Source: Rhodopseudomonas sp. (GTDB lineage Bacteria; Pseudomonadota; Alphaproteobacteria; Rhizobiales; Xanthobacteraceae). From it: a stretch of 64,000 nucleotides of DNA. The notes under the pieces are model-generated. The model was not told the origin of the DNA, searched no databases, and saw nothing but the letters and a program-made list of their open reading frames with translations. This document shows positions 16,754-26,892 of the stretch, one piece after another (positions within the stretch are counted from its first letter, which is position 1; every line of letters begins with the position of its first letter). The position numbers and the translations under genes were made by a program. The DNA is taken from positions 1,013,554-1,077,553 of the forward strand of contig NZ_JACABA010000001.1 in the NCBI RefSeq assembly GCF_013377015.1, read 5' to 3'.

Positions 16754-17911
16754 TTACTTCACCAGACGGAACGCGCCGTTCTCGATCTTGATCAGGAACG
16801 CCGAACGCTCGTCATAGCCGTTGTGGTTGTCGGGGGTCATGTTCGACAGGCCGTCGTTGAGCGCGAGATCCTTCGACTTCTCGATCTGATCGCGGATCGC
16901 GGCACGGAATTCCGGCGTGCCGGGCTTGGCGAGTTTGAGCGCCTCGGGAATCGCATTCTCGACCAGCGTCATCGAGTCCCACAGATGGACGCCGAAGATG
17001 GTCGGCGCCGCGCCGCCATTGGCGGCCTTGTAGGCGTCGACGAAGCGCGCCTTGACCTTGCGGAACGGGCTGTCGGCCGGCATGTCCTCGGCGCCGCTGA
17101 AGGCCTCGCCGGTGAAGATCGCGCCGTCGACGTCCTTACCGCCGAGCTTGATGAATTCCTCGGTGGCGACGCCGTGGGTCTGGAAGATCGGCCCCTTGTA
17201 GCCGCGCTCGCGCAGCGCCTTCTGCGGCAGCACCGCCGGCGTGCCGGCGGCGGCGATGAACACCGCGTCGGGCTTGCTGGCGATGATCTTCAGCACCTGG
17301 CCGGTGACGCTGGCATCGCTGCGCGCATAGACCTCGTGGGTGGTCAGCGTCAGGCCGAGTTTTGGCGCCTCCGCGGCGAGCACCTTGTAGTAGCCCTCGC
17401 CATAGGCATCGGAGAAGCCGATATAGCCGATCGTCTTGGCGCCGGTCTTGGCGATGTATTTGGCGATCGCGTTGGCCATGATGTCGTCGTTCGGCACCAC
17501 CTTGTAGACCCACTTGCGCTTGTCATCCATCGGCGCGACCAGGACGGCGGCGGCAGCCATCGTCATCAGCGGCGTCTTGGATTCGGCGGCGATATCGATC
17601 AGCGGCAGGCTGACCGGGGTCAGCGAGGAGCCGATCATCACGTCGACCTTTTCTTCGGAAATCAGCTTGCGGGCGTTCTGCGCCGCCTTGGTCGGGTCGG
17701 ATTCGTCGTCGAGCGCGAAGTAAGTGATCTTCTGGCCGCCGATTTCCTTCGGCAATGCCGCGACGGTTTTCGATTGCGGTTGCCCCAGCGCCGCGCCCGG
17801 CCCGGACGCGCTCATGGTGATTCCCACCTTGATCTGCGCCTGCGCGCTGCCGACGCTCACCGCCGTCGCCACGGTCGCCAACACGATCATCCAACTGTTC
17901 CTGCGTAGCAT
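16754..17911 (-). CDS. Branched-chain amino acid (Liv-type) ABC transporter substrate-binding protein
   Basis: The 385-residue periplasmic receptor of the adjoining transporter. The start at 17911 is set by a GGAGG ribosome site seven bases upstream and an immediate signal peptide (MLRRNSWMIVLATVATAVSVGSAQA). The mature protein begins IKVGITMSASGPGAALG, as is usual for LivK-like proteins; the GYIGFSDAYGEGYYKVL and GVHLWDSM segments are typical. It is the last gene of the leftward cluster, 25 bases after the ATPase gene. Ligand not deducible. Confidence 0.93.
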   Translation of the reverse strand: MLRRNSWMIVLATVATAVSVGSAQAQIKVGITMSASGPGAALGQPQSKTVAALPKEIGGQKITYFALDDESDPTKAAQNARKLISEEKVDVMIGSSLTPVSLPLIDIAAESKTPLMTMAAAAVLVAPMDDKRKWVYKVVPNDDIMANAIAKYIAKTGAKTIGYIGFSDAYGEGYYKVLAAEAPKLGLTLTTHEVYARSDASVTGQVLKIIASKPDAVFIAAAGTPAVLPQKALRERGYKGPIFQTHGVATEEFIKLGGKDVDGAIFTGEAFSGAEDMPADSPFRKVKARFVDAYKAANGGAAPTIFGVHLWDSMTLVENAIPEALKLAKPGTPEFRAAIRDQIEKSKDLALNDGLSNMTPDNHNGYDERSAFLIKIENGAFRLVK

Positions 17912-17936
17912 GACGTCCTCCATTGCTGCTTTTGAT

Positions 17937-18662
17937 TCAGTACTCATTTCCGCCCAGGCCGAGATAGCTTTCGACCAGTCTCGGATCCTGGGCGATGTCT
18001 GTCGGGGAGCCCTGCTTGGTAATGGCACCGAGCTCCATGACATAGGCATAGTCGGCGACCTCGAGCGCCGCCCGCGCGTTCTGCTCGACCAACAGGATCG
18101 ATACCCCAGTCTGGCGCAGATCAGTGAGGATGTGGAATACGTCGCGCACGATCCGCGGCGCCAGCCCGAGGCTCGGCTCGTCCAGCATCAGCAGCGTCGG
18201 CCGCGCCATCAGCGCGCGCCCCATCGCCAGCATCTGGCGTTCGCCGCCCGACAGGGTGCCGGCCAACTGTTCGCGCCGCTCCTTCAGCCGCGGCAGTCGC
18301 GCATAGATCTGCTCGATGGTCTGGCTGCGTTCGGCGCGGGTCCGGCGAAACCCGCCGAGCAGCAGATTGTCCTCGACCGGCATGTCGGCGAACAATTCGC
18401 GCCGTTCCGGCACCAGGCAAAGCCCGGCCTTGACCCGCGACTCCAGCGCCACCGAACTGACATCGGCGCCGCGGAATTCGATCCGGCCCCGCGCCTTCAG
18501 CAGGCCCATGATGGCGTTCAGCAGCGTGGTCTTGCCGGCGCCGTTGGCGCCGATCACGGTGACCAGCGCGCCCTGCGTCACCGCGATCGAGACGTCGTGC
18601 ACCACCTCGGCGCGGCCATAGGCGACGCTGAGACCGCGGACATCGAGCAGCGGCGCGGTCAT
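17937..18662 (-). CDS. livF: Liv-type ABC transporter ATP-binding protein (LivF)
   Basis: A 241-residue ATPase subunit. Walker A is GANGAGKTT, the signature loop LSGGERQMLAMGRAL, Walker B LLMLDEPSLGLAP, and the switch His region is replaced by LVEQNARAAL as in LivF. Its ATG overlaps the stop of the upstream permease-ATPase gene (ATGA). A much longer open frame runs on upstream in this frame but is only an out-of-frame reading of that gene. It works with the fused LivG half to drive uptake. Confidence 0.95.
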   Translation of the reverse strand: MTAPLLDVRGLSVAYGRAEVVHDVSIAVTQGALVTVIGANGAGKTTLLNAIMGLLKARGRIEFRGADVSSVALESRVKAGLCLVPERRELFADMPVEDNLLLGGFRRTRAERSQTIEQIYARLPRLKERREQLAGTLSGGERQMLAMGRALMARPTLLMLDEPSLGLAPRIVRDVFHILTDLRQTGVSILLVEQNARAALEVADYAYVMELGAITKQGSPTDIAQDPRLVESYLGLGGNEY

Positions 18663-20431
18663 GACACGCCCCCGAGATAGGCTTCCAGCACCACCGGGTC
18701 CTGGCGGATCAGGGCCGGCGCGCCCTCGGCGATCTTGGTGCCGAAATCCAGCACCACCAGCCGGTCGGCGAGACTCATGACGAAATCCATGTCGTGCTCG
18801 ACCAGCAGCACACTGACGCCCTCGGCGCGGACCTCGCGCAGCAGCCGTGCCAGCGCCTTCTTCTCGCCGACCCGCAGCCCGGCGGCGGGTTCGTCGAGCA
18901 GCAGCAGCACCGGATTGAGGCACAGCGCGCGCGCCACCTCGACCAGCCGCAACTGCCCGAGCGCCAACGTACCCGCGGGCTCGAACGCCACCTCGGCAAG
19001 ACCGACACGGTCGAGCTGTCGCATCGCACTGGCGAACAGCAGCGCCTCCTCGGCGCGATCGAGCCGGAAGATCGACCGCAGCACACCGGCATGCCCACGC
19101 AGATTGGCGCCGAGTGCGACATTCTCGATCACGCTCATGTCGGCGACGATCTCGACATGCTGGAAGGTGCGAGCGAGGCCGAGCGCCGCGGCGCGCTGCG
19201 GGGTCTGCGCCTGTAATGGATGGCCCTCGAATTCGATCCGGCCCGAGGTCAGCGGCAGCACCCCGGTGATCAGGTTGAAGGTGGTACTCTTGCCGGCGCC
19301 GTTCGGACCGATCAGCCCGATGATCCGGCCGCATTCGACCTCGAACGAGACGGCGTTGACGGCGACAAGCCCGCCGAACGACTTCTGCGCCTGCTCGGCC
19401 TGCAACAGCGGCGTTCCCGGCGCGGGCAATTCGCGCTCGGGCAAATGCTGTCCGGCGCGCGGTTGCGGCAATTTCGGCGCCGACGGCGGCCCGAACAGGA
19501 TCGGCCACAACCCGTTCGGCGAGGTCTGCAGGATCAGCACCAGCACCGCGCCGAACGCGATGATCTCGTAGTTCCCGGTATGGCCGAGCAGCCACGGCAG
19601 CAGATCCTGCAACTGATCGCGCAGGAAGGTGATGCCGGCGGCGCCGAGGATCGCGCCGTAAACTCGTCCGGCGCCGCCCAGCACCGCCATCAGCAGATAT
19701 TCGGTGCCGGCGGTGATGCCGAACGGACCCGGCGACACCGAGCGCTGGAAATGCGCATAGAGCCAGCCGGCCAGCCCCGCCAGCATTGCCGCATAGACGA
19801 ACACCATCAGCTTGGCGCCGGCGGTGTTGACGCCGAACGCCTCCGCCGCGCGCGTGCTGCGCCGCAACGCCCGGATCGCGCGCCCGACCCGGCCGCCGAG
19901 CAGATTCTGCGTTGCGACTACGGCGAGGACCACCGCGATCCACACCACGACGAAATAGTCGCGCGGATGGATCAGCGCGTGGCTGCCGAGCCGCAACGGC
20001 GGAATCCCCGACATGCCGTCATGGGCGCCGAGCCAACTGATGTTGCCGAACAGGTAGAAGAACGCGATGCCCCAGGCGATGGTGCCGAGCGGCAGATAGT
20101 GGCCGCTCAATCGCACGGTGACGGCGCCGATCAGTGCCGCGGCGATCATCGTCACCACGACCGCGAGCGGCAGGGTCAGCCACGGCGACAGTCCGTACTG
20201 CACCGTCAGCACCGCGGTGGTATAGGCGCCGAAGCCGACGAACGCGGCCTGTCCGAACGAGGTCATACCGCCGACGCCGGTCAGCAGCACCAGGCCGATC
20301 GCCACCAGGCTGGAGATGCCGATATAGTTGAAAAGCGTGATCCAGTAATCCGGTATCAGCCCGGTAAACGGCAGGATCAGGATCGCGACCGCGCACGCGG
20401 CCTGAATCAGGGAGGAGCGCGGCAGCTTCAT
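18659..20431 (-). CDS. Fused Liv-type permease and ATPase (LivM-LivG)
   Basis: 590 residues joining two subunits normally encoded separately. Residues ~1-320 are a LivM-type permease ([34 protein letters not shown], many hydrophobic helices, the conserved EAFGVN coupling loop). A short linker ([13 protein letters not shown]) leads to a LivG ATPase with Walker [11 protein letters not shown], a degenerate signature [15 protein letters not shown], Walker [12 protein letters not shown] and [19 protein letters not shown]. The start is the ATG at 20431 that overlaps the LivH stop. Such fusions occur repeatedly in Bradyrhizobiaceae. Confidence 0.94.
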   Translation of the reverse strand: MKLPRSSLIQAACAVAILILPFTGLIPDYWITLFNYIGISSLVAIGLVLLTGVGGMTSFGQAAFVGFGAYTTAVLTVQYGLSPWLTLPLAVVVTMIAAALIGAVTVRLSGHYLPLGTIAWGIAFFYLFGNISWLGAHDGMSGIPPLRLGSHALIHPRDYFVVVWIAVVLAVVATQNLLGGRVGRAIRALRRSTRAAEAFGVNTAGAKLMVFVYAAMLAGLAGWLYAHFQRSVSPGPFGITAGTEYLLMAVLGGAGRVYGAILGAAGITFLRDQLQDLLPWLLGHTGNYEIIAFGAVLVLILQTSPNGLWPILFGPPSAPKLPQPRAGQHLPERELPAPGTPLLQAEQAQKSFGGLVAVNAVSFEVECGRIIGLIGPNGAGKSTTFNLITGVLPLTSGRIEFEGHPLQAQTPQRAAALGLARTFQHVEIVADMSVIENVALGANLRGHAGVLRSIFRLDRAEEALLFASAMRQLDRVGLAEVAFEPAGTLALGQLRLVEVARALCLNPVLLLLDEPAAGLRVGEKKALARLLREVRAEGVSVLLVEHDMDFVMSLADRLVVLDFGTKIAEGAPALIRQDPVVLEAYLGGVS

Positions 20432-21465
20432 TCCGCTTCCTCGGCATGCGGCGCATAGACCGAGCGCCATGCGAGCACCGGAATGATCAAGGTGAACACC
20501 AGGACTTCCTTGAAATTGCTGGCCCAGAACGAAAACAGCGCTTCCGCGAAGCCGACGCCGAGCGCCGCCAGCACGGTCAGCGGATAACTCACCAGCCCGC
20601 CGAGGATCGCGGCGACGAACGCCTTCAGGCCGATCAGGAAGCCGCTATCGTAGGCCACCGTCATCAGCGGGCCGACCAGCACGCCGGAAACTGCGCCGAG
20701 CAGCGCCGCCAGCGCGAAAGCGATCTGGCCGGCCGCGCCGGTCGGAATCCCGACCAGCCGCGCGCCGATCCGGTTCGACGAACAGGCCCGCAGCGCCTTG
20801 CCGAGCAGCGTGCGTCCGAAGAAGATCGCGAACAGCACCAGCAGCAACCCTGTCACCGCCACCACCGCGACGCTCTGTCCGGTCACCACCAGGTCGCCCA
20901 GCGCGAAGGATTGCGACGACAGCGGCGCGGTACCTGTGCCCTCCGGTCCAAAGAACACCAGCCCCAGACCCATCAGCGAAAAATGCACGCCGAACGATGC
21001 CATCAGCAGCACCAACACGCTGGAATGGGCGATCGGCGCGAAGGCGATCCGATAGATCATCGGCCCCATCGGGGTGATCAGCGTGATCGCGAGCAGGATA
21101 TTGGCGACCTGGCCCAGTTTCATCGGCGCCAGCGCGCGGGTCAGCAACAGCAGCGCGACCGGCAGCGCCAGGTCGAACAGCGCGATTCTTACAAGGCGCC
21201 GCACCGTCAGATCGCGAAAGTGGCGCACCAGTTCGGAAATAGCGGCAAGCCCGCCCAGCGCCAGCAGCAACCAAGCGGTCGGCGGTGCGTTGCCGTTCTC
21301 GAGCGCGGCGACGGTCAGCGCGGTGAACGCCACGAACTCACCCTGCGGCACCAGGATGACCCGCGTGACTCCGAACACCAGCACCAGCGCGATGGCGACG
21401 AGGGCATAGACCGCGCCATTGATAACGCCGTCCTGCAGCAGAAACAGGAAAATTGTGCCGTCCAC
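20428..21465 (-). CDS. livH: Liv-type ABC transporter permease (LivH)
   Basis: 345-residue inner-membrane permease and first gene of the leftward transporter operon. The N terminus [29 protein letters not shown] is the hallmark opening of LivH; GARLVGIP (EAA-like coupling loop) and [22 protein letters not shown] follow. A stretch near residues 80-110 ([21 protein letters not shown]) is more charged than usual, so membrane topology is slightly longer than the standard eight helices. Coupled to the next gene by a 4-base overlap. Confidence 0.94.
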   Translation of the reverse strand: MDGTIFLFLLQDGVINGAVYALVAIALVLVFGVTRVILVPQGEFVAFTALTVAALENGNAPPTAWLLLALGGLAAISELVRHFRDLTVRRLVRIALFDLALPVALLLLTRALAPMKLGQVANILLAITLITPMGPMIYRIAFAPIAHSSVLVLLMASFGVHFSLMGLGLVFFGPEGTGTAPLSSQSFALGDLVVTGQSVAVVAVTGLLLVLFAIFFGRTLLGKALRACSSNRIGARLVGIPTGAAGQIAFALAALLGAVSGVLVGPLMTVAYDSGFLIGLKAFVAAILGGLVSYPLTVLAALGVGFAEALFSFWASNFKEVLVFTLIIPVLAWRSVYAPHAEEAE

Positions 21466-21882
21466 GCATGCTCCCCGGATCGCGCGAGGCTCTTGATCGG
21501 CCCTGCTGCGCTTGCGGCGGTAAAATTAACCAACCGCTCGATTAATTCAAGGGATTCCTTTTCCGGCGCAGGCCGAACCGGATTAGTCGGCGTGCATGCG
21601 TCGGCGCGCGATCCCGGACGCGCGGCACCGCAGCATTAACCCAGCGACGGTTGCGGCGACATCCCTACGATGGGACCAACGCGGCGCGGGGCATCCCGCG
21701 CAGAGAGCCGGTGCTGGCGACAATCGATAGCGCCATCATCTGATCGGCACACGGGCCACCCGGGGCCAGGATTGCAGGCTCGGATGCCTGGATTCGGATG
21801 CGGCGCTTTCGGCCTCATGATTGAACGCAGTTCTCTTGACGCGCGACTGACAGACAGCTCCACCGGATCTCAAGGATCGAGC
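21466..21882. other. Divergent promoter region, no gene seen
   Basis: About 415 bases between livH and the SUMF1-type gene, read in opposite directions. It includes an AT-rich tract around 21525-21560 (AAAATTAACC, GATTAATTCAAGG) likely to carry the Liv operon promoter. No open frame here looks native. Confidence 0.5.
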
Positions 21883-22842
21883 ATGTCTCCGCTTTTCAAA
21901 TGCCTGACCGCGGCGGCGACCGCAACGCTGATGCTGTCCATCGCCGGGGACGCTTCGGCGAAGTCGAAGCGCGCGCAGCCGATTCCGTCCCAGGAAACCG
22001 TTAAAGGGCCAGCCACCGTTCCGCAGCAGATCTTTGCGACCAAGGGCGTCCAGCCGCTAACGCCCGAACAGGAGCAGACCTTGAAGCCAAGGGATAGCTT
22101 CAAGGAATGCGAGACCTGCCCGGAGATGGTGGTGGTCCCAGCCGGCAGCTTCACGATGGGGACGCCGGCCGACGAGCCCTATCGCCTCAAGGGCGAAGAC
22201 CCGCAGCATCGCGTCACCATCGCGCGGCCGTTCGCGGTCGGTCGCTTCACCATCAGCTTCGACGATTGGGATGCCTGTCTCGCTGACGGCGGTTGCGGCG
22301 GCGAGAAGGGCAATGAACGCGAATTCGGCCGCGGCCGGATGCCTGCGCACGGCATCAATTTCGAGGCCACGAAAGCTTATCTCGCATGGCTGTCACGCAA
22401 GGTCGGGCGCACCTACCGGCTGCCGAGCGAATCCGAGCGCGAATACTTCACCCGCGCCGGCACCACGACGCCATTCTGGTTCGGCAAGACCATCTCGGCG
22501 CAGAACGCCAATTACGACGCCACCAACAATTATCCCGGCGGCCCCTATGGCGTCGCCAGCAAGGCACCGAAGCCGGTCGATTCTTATCTGCCGAATAAAT
22601 TCGGCCTCTACCAAGTCAATGGCAATGCCGAGGAATGGACCGAGGACTGCTACAACAAGCGCTACAATGAGGACACGCCCACCGACGGCTCACCTTGGCT
22701 GGAGGGCGACTGCAGCAGGCGCATGGTGCGCGGCGGTGGCTGGTTCGGCGCAGCCCTCACCCAACGCTCCGGCTATCGCAACGACATGAACGTGCTCTCC
22801 GGCGCTAGCTTCCGCGTGGTGCGAACGTTAAACGTGCCGTAG
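21883..22842 (+). CDS. Exported SUMF1/FGE-fold protein
   Basis: 319 residues with a signal peptide (MSPLFKCLTAAATATLMLSIAGDASA). A hydrophilic spacer leads to a formylglycine-generating-enzyme-like domain at ~residues 80-318: FTMGTPADEPY, HRVTIARPFAVGRFTISFDDWDAC, YRLPSESEREYFTRAG, FGLYQVNGNAEEWTEDC, RGGGWFGA, SFRVVRTL. The paired active-site cysteines of true FGE, expected near the C terminus, are absent in GGGWFGAALTQRSGYR. It is therefore not a sulfatase activator but one of the many periplasmic members of unknown role. The start follows an AAGGA ribosome site; a hairpin terminator follows the gene. Confidence 0.88.
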   Translation: MSPLFKCLTAAATATLMLSIAGDASAKSKRAQPIPSQETVKGPATVPQQIFATKGVQPLTPEQEQTLKPRDSFKECETCPEMVVVPAGSFTMGTPADEPYRLKGEDPQHRVTIARPFAVGRFTISFDDWDACLADGGCGGEKGNEREFGRGRMPAHGINFEATKAYLAWLSRKVGRTYRLPSESEREYFTRAGTTTPFWFGKTISAQNANYDATNNYPGGPYGVASKAPKPVDSYLPNKFGLYQVNGNAEEWTEDCYNKRYNEDTPTDGSPWLEGDCSRRMVRGGGWFGAALTQRSGYRNDMNVLSGASFRVVRTLNVP

Positions 22843-22892
22843 GGTGGGCTCGCCGCCAGCGCCGGCGAGCCGCGGCGATAGCAGAACAATAT

Positions 22893-22943
22893 GAAGGTCC
22901 CGGCTCGACAGCCACATCAGGACCGGGACCTTCGCGTTCTTTT
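22893..22943 (+). terminator. Intrinsic terminator after the SUMF1-type gene
   Basis: A perfect 11-bp stem, GAAGGTCCCGG (22893-22903) with CCGGGACCTTC (22923-22933), followed by GCGTTCTTTT on the plus strand. It lies between convergent genes and serves the plus-strand gene best. A second smaller hairpin (GGCTCGCCG / CGGCGAGCC) lies just upstream at about 22848-22873. Confidence 0.8.
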
Positions 22944-23020
22944 CTGGAATGCGCCGGAATGACTATCCGGATTTCGTTAAAACTTGATGGATTGTTCCGG
23001 TCGCGACGCCGGCGGCGGCC

Positions 23021-23959
23021 TCAGCCCCACGGGCCGCGCGCCGCACCGCTGCCGCGCGCCGGACGGCTCCACGGGCCGCGCGGCATTCCGGCCGGAGGCG
23101 ACGGCGCCCGCGGCCCCAGCTCGCCCGCCAGCTGCTGCAACGCCGCGATCCGGTTTTCCGTCGACGGGTGGGTCGCGAACAGATTGTCCATGCCCTGCCC
23201 CGACAGCGGGTTGATGATGAACATGTGCGCGGTGGCGGGCGTGCGTTCGGCCTCGTAGTTCGGCACCTGATGCGCGGCGTTGTCGATCTTGGCCAGCGCC
23301 GAGGCGAGCCAGCGCGGCTGGCCGCAGATCCGCGCGCCCATCTCATCGGCGGCGTATTCGCGGGTGCGGCTGATCGCCATCTGCACCAGCGCGGCGCCGA
23401 GCGGCGCCAGGATCATCAGCGCCAGCGAGCCGATCAGGCCCGGGCCGTTATTGTTGTCGCGGTTGCCGCCGAAGAACATGCCGAACTGCGCCAGCATCGA
23501 TACCGCGCCGGCGATCGTCGCGGTCACGGTCATCAGCAGCGTGTCATGATTCTTCACATGGGCGAGCTCGTGCGCGATCACGCCGGCGAGTTCCTCGCGA
23601 CTGAGCGATTGCATCAGGCCGGTGGTGACCGCCACCGCGGCGTTTTCCGGATTGCGGCCGGTGGCGAACGCATTCGGCTGCGGATTGTCCATGATGAACA
23701 CCCGCGGCATCGGCAGTTGCGCCCGACCGGCGAGCTCGGCAACCAGCCTGACCAGATCCGGCGCGCTACGCACATCGACCTCGTGGGCGCCGTACATCGA
23801 CAGCACCATGCGGTCGGAATTCCAGTAAGTGAACAGGTTCATGGCGGCGGCGACCACCAGCGCGATGGTGGCGCCCGACGCGCCGCCGATCAGATAGCCG
23901 ACGCCCATGAACAGGGCGGTCATGCCGGCCAGCAGCATCGCAGTCTTGAAGTAGCTCAT
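23021..23959 (-). CDS. htpX: Membrane zinc metalloprotease HtpX
   Basis: M48 protease that degrades damaged membrane proteins with FtsH. 312 residues; two N-terminal membrane helices ([35 protein letters not shown]), the zinc motif HELAH at H130/E131/H134, a second pair of hydrophobic segments, and the third zinc ligand Glu in [11 protein letters not shown]. The C-terminal ~35 residues are a Pro/Gly/Arg-rich tail ([15 protein letters not shown]), usual in this genus. The start follows an AGGAGA ribosome site. Often induced by heat or envelope stress; no such promoter element was identified. Confidence 0.96.
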   Translation of the reverse strand: MSYFKTAMLLAGMTALFMGVGYLIGGASGATIALVVAAAMNLFTYWNSDRMVLSMYGAHEVDVRSAPDLVRLVAELAGRAQLPMPRVFIMDNPQPNAFATGRNPENAAVAVTTGLMQSLSREELAGVIAHELAHVKNHDTLLMTVTATIAGAVSMLAQFGMFFGGNRDNNNGPGLIGSLALMILAPLGAALVQMAISRTREYAADEMGARICGQPRWLASALAKIDNAAHQVPNYEAERTPATAHMFIINPLSGQGMDNLFATHPSTENRIAALQQLAGELGPRAPSPPAGMPRGPWSRPARGSGAARGPWG

Positions 23960-24142
23960 TGTCCTCTCCTGCCCGCGCGAAATTGGCGCGCGGTGCACCC
24001 TTCAAGATGGGGATCGCATCGGTGGCCGCGCAAGATGTTGCTCTGCGACAGCGCGCCGCGGGCGCCCTGCCGGGCGGATTGAAACCCGCGCGCGGCTGGC
24101 CTAACAAGGTGCGCATAAACAACAACAAAATGAGGAAGCCCC

Positions 24143-25378
24143 ATGAGCAAGCCCTCGTCGCGCCTGAAATTCGGCGCCTTTCTCGCCCCGCATCATCCGA
24201 TCGGCGAGCACCCGATGCTGCAATTCCGCCGCGATCTCGACTTCGTCGAACAGCTCGACGCGCTCGGCTATGACGAGTTCTGGTGCGGCGAGCATCATTC
24301 CTCGGGCTGGGAAACCATCGCCTCGCCGGAAATGTTCCTTGCCGCGGCCGGCGAACGCACCAAACGTATCAAGCTCGGCACCGGCGTGGTGTCGCTGCCC
24401 TACCATCACCCGTTCAACGTCGCGCAGCGCATGGTGCAGCTCGACCACATGACCGGCGGCCGCGCCATCTTCGGCTCAGGCCCCGGCGCGCTGGCGTCCG
24501 ACGCCTATACGCTGGGGATTGATCCGATGACCCAGCGCGATCGCCAGGACGAGGCGATCGGGGTGATCCGCCGGTTGTTCAATGGCGAGCGCGTCACCGC
24601 CAAGACCGACTGGTTCACCATGAACGACGCCGCGCTGCAGATCCTGCCGCTGCAGGAGGAGATGCCGTTCGTGGTGGCGTCGCAGATTTCGCCCTCCGGC
24701 ATGACGCTGGCCGGCAAATACGGCATCGGCATCATTTCGCTGGGCTCGATGTCGACCCAGGGGTTGATGGCGCTGCCGACGCAATGGGGGTTCGCCGAGG
24801 ACGCCGCGAAAAAATACGGCACCACGGTCAGCCGCGCCAATTGGCGGGTGCTGCTGAGCTGGCACATCGCAGAGAGCCGCGAACAAGCGCGGCGCGAGGC
24901 CGGCCCCGGGCTGATGCGCTGGCACAATGAATATAATGTCGGCACGCTGCAGCGGCCGGGCCTGACCCCGTTCACCTCGCCGGAAGACGCGGTGGAGAAG
25001 ACCGCGGGCGGCGAAGGCGCCGCCTCCACCATCGGCACTCCCGACGATCTGGTGAAGACCATCCGCAGCCTGATCGACGTCTCCGGCGGCGTCGGCACCA
25101 TCATCGGCTTCGTCCACGACTGGGCCAATCCGGAGAACACCCGACGGAGCTGGGACATGGTGGCGCGCTACGTGGTGCCGGAAATCAACGGCTATCTGGA
25201 CGGGCTGCGCAAATCGCAAAAATACGTGATCGAGAACCGCGAGGTCTTTGAGCGCGCCGGGCAAGCGGTGATGGCCAAGATCATGCAGAACGACAAGGCC
25301 GCCGCGGCGCTGCCGCTCACCGGCCCTGGCCGCGTGGCGATCCCGCTGATCAATGCGCCGGATCTGCAGAAGCGGTGA
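24143..25378 (+). CDS. LLM-class flavin-dependent monooxygenase (limonene-monooxygenase-like)
   Basis: 411 residues with the bacterial-luciferase TIM barrel: LKFGAFLAPHHP, LDALGYDEFWCGEHHSSGWE, IKLGTGVVSLPYHHPFNVAQRMVQLDHMTGGRAIFGSGPGAL. The GEHH segment and the GSGPGAL flavin loop are characteristic of FMNH2-dependent enzymes related to limonene 1,2-monooxygenase and alkanal monooxygenase. It needs a separate flavin reductase, none of which is visible here. It sits upstream of a nucleotide cyclase and a P450 on the same strand, which suggests but does not prove a small oxidative pathway. Ribosome site GAGGAAG. Confidence 0.9.
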   Translation: MSKPSSRLKFGAFLAPHHPIGEHPMLQFRRDLDFVEQLDALGYDEFWCGEHHSSGWETIASPEMFLAAAGERTKRIKLGTGVVSLPYHHPFNVAQRMVQLDHMTGGRAIFGSGPGALASDAYTLGIDPMTQRDRQDEAIGVIRRLFNGERVTAKTDWFTMNDAALQILPLQEEMPFVVASQISPSGMTLAGKYGIGIISLGSMSTQGLMALPTQWGFAEDAAKKYGTTVSRANWRVLLSWHIAESREQARREAGPGLMRWHNEYNVGTLQRPGLTPFTSPEDAVEKTAGGEGAASTIGTPDDLVKTIRSLIDVSGGVGTIIGFVHDWANPENTRRSWDMVARYVVPEINGYLDGLRKSQKYVIENREVFERAGQAVMAKIMQNDKAAAALPLTGPGRVAIPLINAPDLQKR

Positions 25379-25426
25379 ACCCGCGGGCGAGCCCCTGACT
25401 TTAACGGAGGTGGCGCCTATATCGAG

Positions 25427-26770
25427 GTGAGCGACGATCAATCGCTTGACGGCTTGTGGGTTTCAATCCGGTTCGAATGCGTGAACAGCAGCGCTCCGCC
25501 TTCCATTCTGCGCAACTATCCTGATGGCGTGACGGTCATCAAGCGCTCGGCGCGGGGCGCAGCCTGCGCGCCCGCCGAGGCGAGCTATGCCGATATCGAG
25601 CACTGGCTGCTTCATGACGCCGGCAGCGAACCCGAATTGCTGCTGACCTACGAGGCGTTTCTCTGGCGCATGGTGGCGGCGGGATTGCCTCTCGACCGCG
25701 CCAGCCTGCACATCGGCACGCTGCATCCGCAATTGCTCGGCTTCGCCTGGAACTGGCGCCGCTCCGATTGGCTCTGCGACGAAGTCAAGGTTAGGCATTT
25801 CACCGCCGGCACCGATGCCTACAAGCTCAATCCGCTGTCGCGAATCTTCGAGAGCGGTGAACCGCTGCGGCGTCATCCGCAACGGCCGGACGCCCAGGCG
25901 GAGTTTCCGATCATGCGGGAGCTGGCCGCGAACGGCTACACCGAGTATCTGGCCCTGCCGCTCGGCGGCGACCGCTTTCGTCACGCCGTGACCTTTGCGA
26001 CCATCGATCCGGACGGCTTTGCCGACGACGACGTCGAGCAGATCAAGCGCCTGCTGCGGCTGTTCATGCTGCATGTGGAGCGGCACATCGCGGTGCGGAT
26101 CGCCACCAACACGCTGAACGCCTATCTGGGGCCGGTGGCGGCCGGCAAGGTGCTGAGCGGCGAGATCGGCCGCGGCGCCGGCCAATCGATCCGGGCGATG
26201 ATCTGGGTGTCGGACCTGCGCGGCTTCACCGACCTGTCGGGCCGGCTGTCCGGCGCCGACATGATCGCGCTGCTCAACGCCTATTTCGAGACCTTCGCCG
26301 GCGCGGTGCTCGCCAATGGCGGTGAGGTGCTGAAATTCATGGGCGACGGGCTGCTCGCGGTGTTTCCGCTCGGCGACGGCGACGGTGCCCGGGCGGCGGC
26401 CCGCGCCGCGCTCGCCGCCGCCGAACAGGCGATCGCCGGACTCGACCAACTCAACCGCGCCGCGCCGCCGCCGCTCGACCGCATCGACGGCTGGCGGCCG
26501 TTGCGCGCCGGGATCGCGCTGCACGAGGGCGAAGTTTTTTTCGGCAATATCGGCGCCCCCGAACGGCTCGATTTCACGGTGATCGGCCCGGCCGTCAACG
26601 AGGCCAGCCGGGTGGAGGCGCTGCAGAAAATCATCGGCCGCGACATCCTGATCACCGCGGCGGCGGCGCGGCATCTCGACACACCGCTTGATCATGTCGG
26701 CGACCATGCGCTGCGCGGCGTCGCCGAGCCGATGGCGATCTACAGCCCCGGACCAACCGCCGGGCGCTGA
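25427..26770 (+). CDS. Class III adenylate/guanylate cyclase
   Basis: Makes a cyclic nucleotide, most likely cAMP. 447 residues: an unannotated N-terminal sensor-like region (1-230, GAF-like spacing with FEWN/WRRSDW and EYLALPLGG) and a C-terminal catalytic domain (~250-435). The two metal-binding aspartates are D263 (VSDLRGFTDLSGR) and D307 (KFMGDGLLAVF); K303 in that motif is the adenine-selecting lysine, and NEASRVEALQ carries the transition-state Asn/Arg. All catalytic residues appear present. The start is a GTG at 25427 with a poor ribosome site; an internal GTG near residue 35 is a possible alternative. Confidence 0.88.
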   Translation: MSDDQSLDGLWVSIRFECVNSSAPPSILRNYPDGVTVIKRSARGAACAPAEASYADIEHWLLHDAGSEPELLLTYEAFLWRMVAAGLPLDRASLHIGTLHPQLLGFAWNWRRSDWLCDEVKVRHFTAGTDAYKLNPLSRIFESGEPLRRHPQRPDAQAEFPIMRELAANGYTEYLALPLGGDRFRHAVTFATIDPDGFADDDVEQIKRLLRLFMLHVERHIAVRIATNTLNAYLGPVAAGKVLSGEIGRGAGQSIRAMIWVSDLRGFTDLSGRLSGADMIALLNAYFETFAGAVLANGGEVLKFMGDGLLAVFPLGDGDGARAAARAALAAAEQAIAGLDQLNRAAPPPLDRIDGWRPLRAGIALHEGEVFFGNIGAPERLDFTVIGPAVNEASRVEALQKIIGRDILITAAAARHLDTPLDHVGDHALRGVAEPMAIYSPGPTAGR

Positions 26771-26892
26771 GCCCGGTGAGCAATCCAGCCTTGCCAAAAA
26801 TCCCCGAACGCGACAACCTCGCAACAAAGCCGGCGTCGGGCGGGATTTCCGCCTGAAACAAGCCGGCAAGTCAGGAACGCCAAGGAGCTCCC

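Noticed and set aside
17937-19943. 668-codon frame joining LivF with upstream sequence
   Set aside because: The N-terminal 400 residues are an out-of-frame reading of the LivM-LivG gene; only the part from 18662 is real.
19220-20458. 412-codon plus-strand frame opposite the Liv permease
   Set aside because: Antisense shadow rich in Arg, Gln, His and Asp; no ribosome site and no recognisable domain.
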